A stretch of DNA of 5,923 bases from an uncultured Prosthecobacter sp. (GTDB lineage Bacteria; Verrucomicrobiota; Verrucomicrobiia; Verrucomicrobiales; Verrucomicrobiaceae): NCBI GenBank assembly GCA_937941745.1, contig CALDGV010000528.1, forward strand, positions 1-5,923, in the 5' to 3' direction. This document shows, piece by piece, positions 5,335 to 5,923 of this stretch. The translations under genes and the position numbers were made by a program. Each line of letters starts with the position of its first letter. Position 1 is the stretch's first letter. The notes beneath the pieces are model-generated. The model saw only the letters and a program-made list of their open reading frames with translations. It ran no database searches and had not been told where the DNA came from.

Positions 5335-5923
5335 TCAGGCGACCGTCTTCCGGCCTGCGGCCTTTTTGACCGGTGGCGGCTGCAGTGAAGCGGAGCTCGA
5401 CGAATCGATTTTGCTCGTTATTTCTGCCGGTGGGATTCCAAGGAATTTGGAAGCCTGAGCCAGGTCATCTTCAAAATGACGCAGCGCCAAGCGACACAGC
5501 TCCTTTTCCACCCAGGGAAGAAGGTCGATGTCGGGCTGAGTCTGCGCGACGTTGATCAGGCTGGACAAGGCATCACGCATGCGTGTCACCGTGCTGGTGG
5601 GATGGGTAAAGCGGCTGTTGGCAATGCTGCCCAGGGGAATGTCTGAAGGCAGCAGGACATCGGAATTGGCCAGAGCACAGGCTCGCTGAATGGTGTTCTC
5701 AAGCTCACGAACGTTTCCGGGCCAGTCGTAGGCCTCGAGCAGTGCGAGTGCATCTTCGGTGAATCGCATCACAGGACCGCGGCGGCGGGCTGATTGACGC
5801 TGCAGGAAAAATTCCGCCAGCAGGCGCACATCCTCCCTGCGCTGGCGGAGAGGGGGTATGTGGATGCGCACGACGTTGAGCCGGTAGAAGAGGTCTTCGC
5901 GAAACGTGCCTTTGGAAACCTCG
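5335..5923 (-). CDS. Sigma-54-dependent transcriptional activator, C-terminal part (5' end outside window)
   Basis: The last 195 codons of an NtrC-type activator; the frame is open to the right edge (first full codon 5922-5920) and ends at TGA 5337-5335. The visible part holds the end of the AAA+ domain: GTFREDLFYRLNV (5-17), containing the arginine-finger region, IPPLRQRREDV (22-32), and WPGNVRELENTI (67-78) with the sensor II arginine. Walker A, Walker B and the GAFTGA loop that contacts sigma-54 would lie outside the window, as would any receiver or sensor domain. Residues 138-172 (VEKELCRLAL to LGIPPAEITSKI) align with a Fis-type helix-turn-helix but are divergent, with Asp-Asp where Gly-Asn is usual and Pro-Pro at the start of the recognition helix. 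A Ser-rich then basic tail (173-195, ending VKKAAGRKTVA) follows. It precedes the LysM gene by 74 bases on the same strand; whether it controls the cluster is unknown. Confidence 0.93.
   Translation of the reverse strand, partial: EVSKGTFREDLFYRLNVVRIHIPPLRQRREDVRLLAEFFLQRQSARRRGPVMRFTEDALALLEAYDWPGNVRELENTIQRACALANSDVLLPSDIPLGSIANSRFTHPTSTVTRMRDALSSLINVAQTQPDIDLLPWVEKELCRLALRHFEDDLAQASKFLGIPPAEITSKIDSSSSASLQPPPVKKAAGRKTVA

Noticed and set aside
5352..5367. GGCC-TGC-GGCC followed by TTTTT, resembling a terminator on the + strand
   Set aside because: No + strand gene lies upstream of it; it is inside the C-terminal coding sequence of the minus-strand activator, and a 4-base stem is weak.

Overview
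The window looks like chromosomal DNA of a moderately GC-rich member of the Planctomycetes-Verrucomicrobia group, most likely Verrucomicrobia. The main reason is the large DUF1800 protein with calcium-binding Asp/Gly repeats and a 'S-x-NLV-x-WT' beta module, a combination typical of that group. The taxonomic call is inference from domain style only. There are no RNA genes, insertion sequences, CRISPR arrays or gene-free stretches longer than about 100 bases.

Left part (1-2643, + strand): the 3' 880 codons of a gene that begins outside the window. It encodes a large, probably exported protein with thrombospondin-type-3-like calcium repeats followed by a complete DUF1800 domain. A run of ten G residues lies inside the DUF1800 coding sequence and is the most eye-catching DNA-level feature. 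The gene ends tail to tail with the next one, leaving 36 bases between the stop codons and no visible terminator.

Right part (2680-5923, - strand): five co-oriented genes. In transcription order they are the C-terminal half of a sigma-54-dependent (NtrC-type) activator cut by the window edge, a LysM lipoprotein, a secreted N-acetylmuramoyl-L-alanine amidase (Amidase_3), a small DUF167/YggU protein, and a cytoplasmic GH3 beta-N-acetylhexosaminidase of the NagZ type. The gaps are 74, 15, -4 and 98 bases, so lipoprotein, amidase and yggU form a tight unit. NagZ may be read through or may have its own promoter, since a sigma-70-like candidate lies in the 98-base gap.

How they may work together (inference): the amidase has only a catalytic domain and no wall-binding module, while the preceding gene supplies a lipid-anchored LysM protein with no catalytic domain. 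They may act as a two-piece peptidoglycan hydrolase in the periplasm. NagZ would act in the cytoplasm on recovered GlcNAc-anhydroMurNAc fragments. The set therefore reads as a peptidoglycan remodelling and recycling cluster. None of the four complete genes has a clear Shine-Dalgarno sequence. I found no clearly novel system; the poly-G tract and the split amidase/LysM pair are the best leads.
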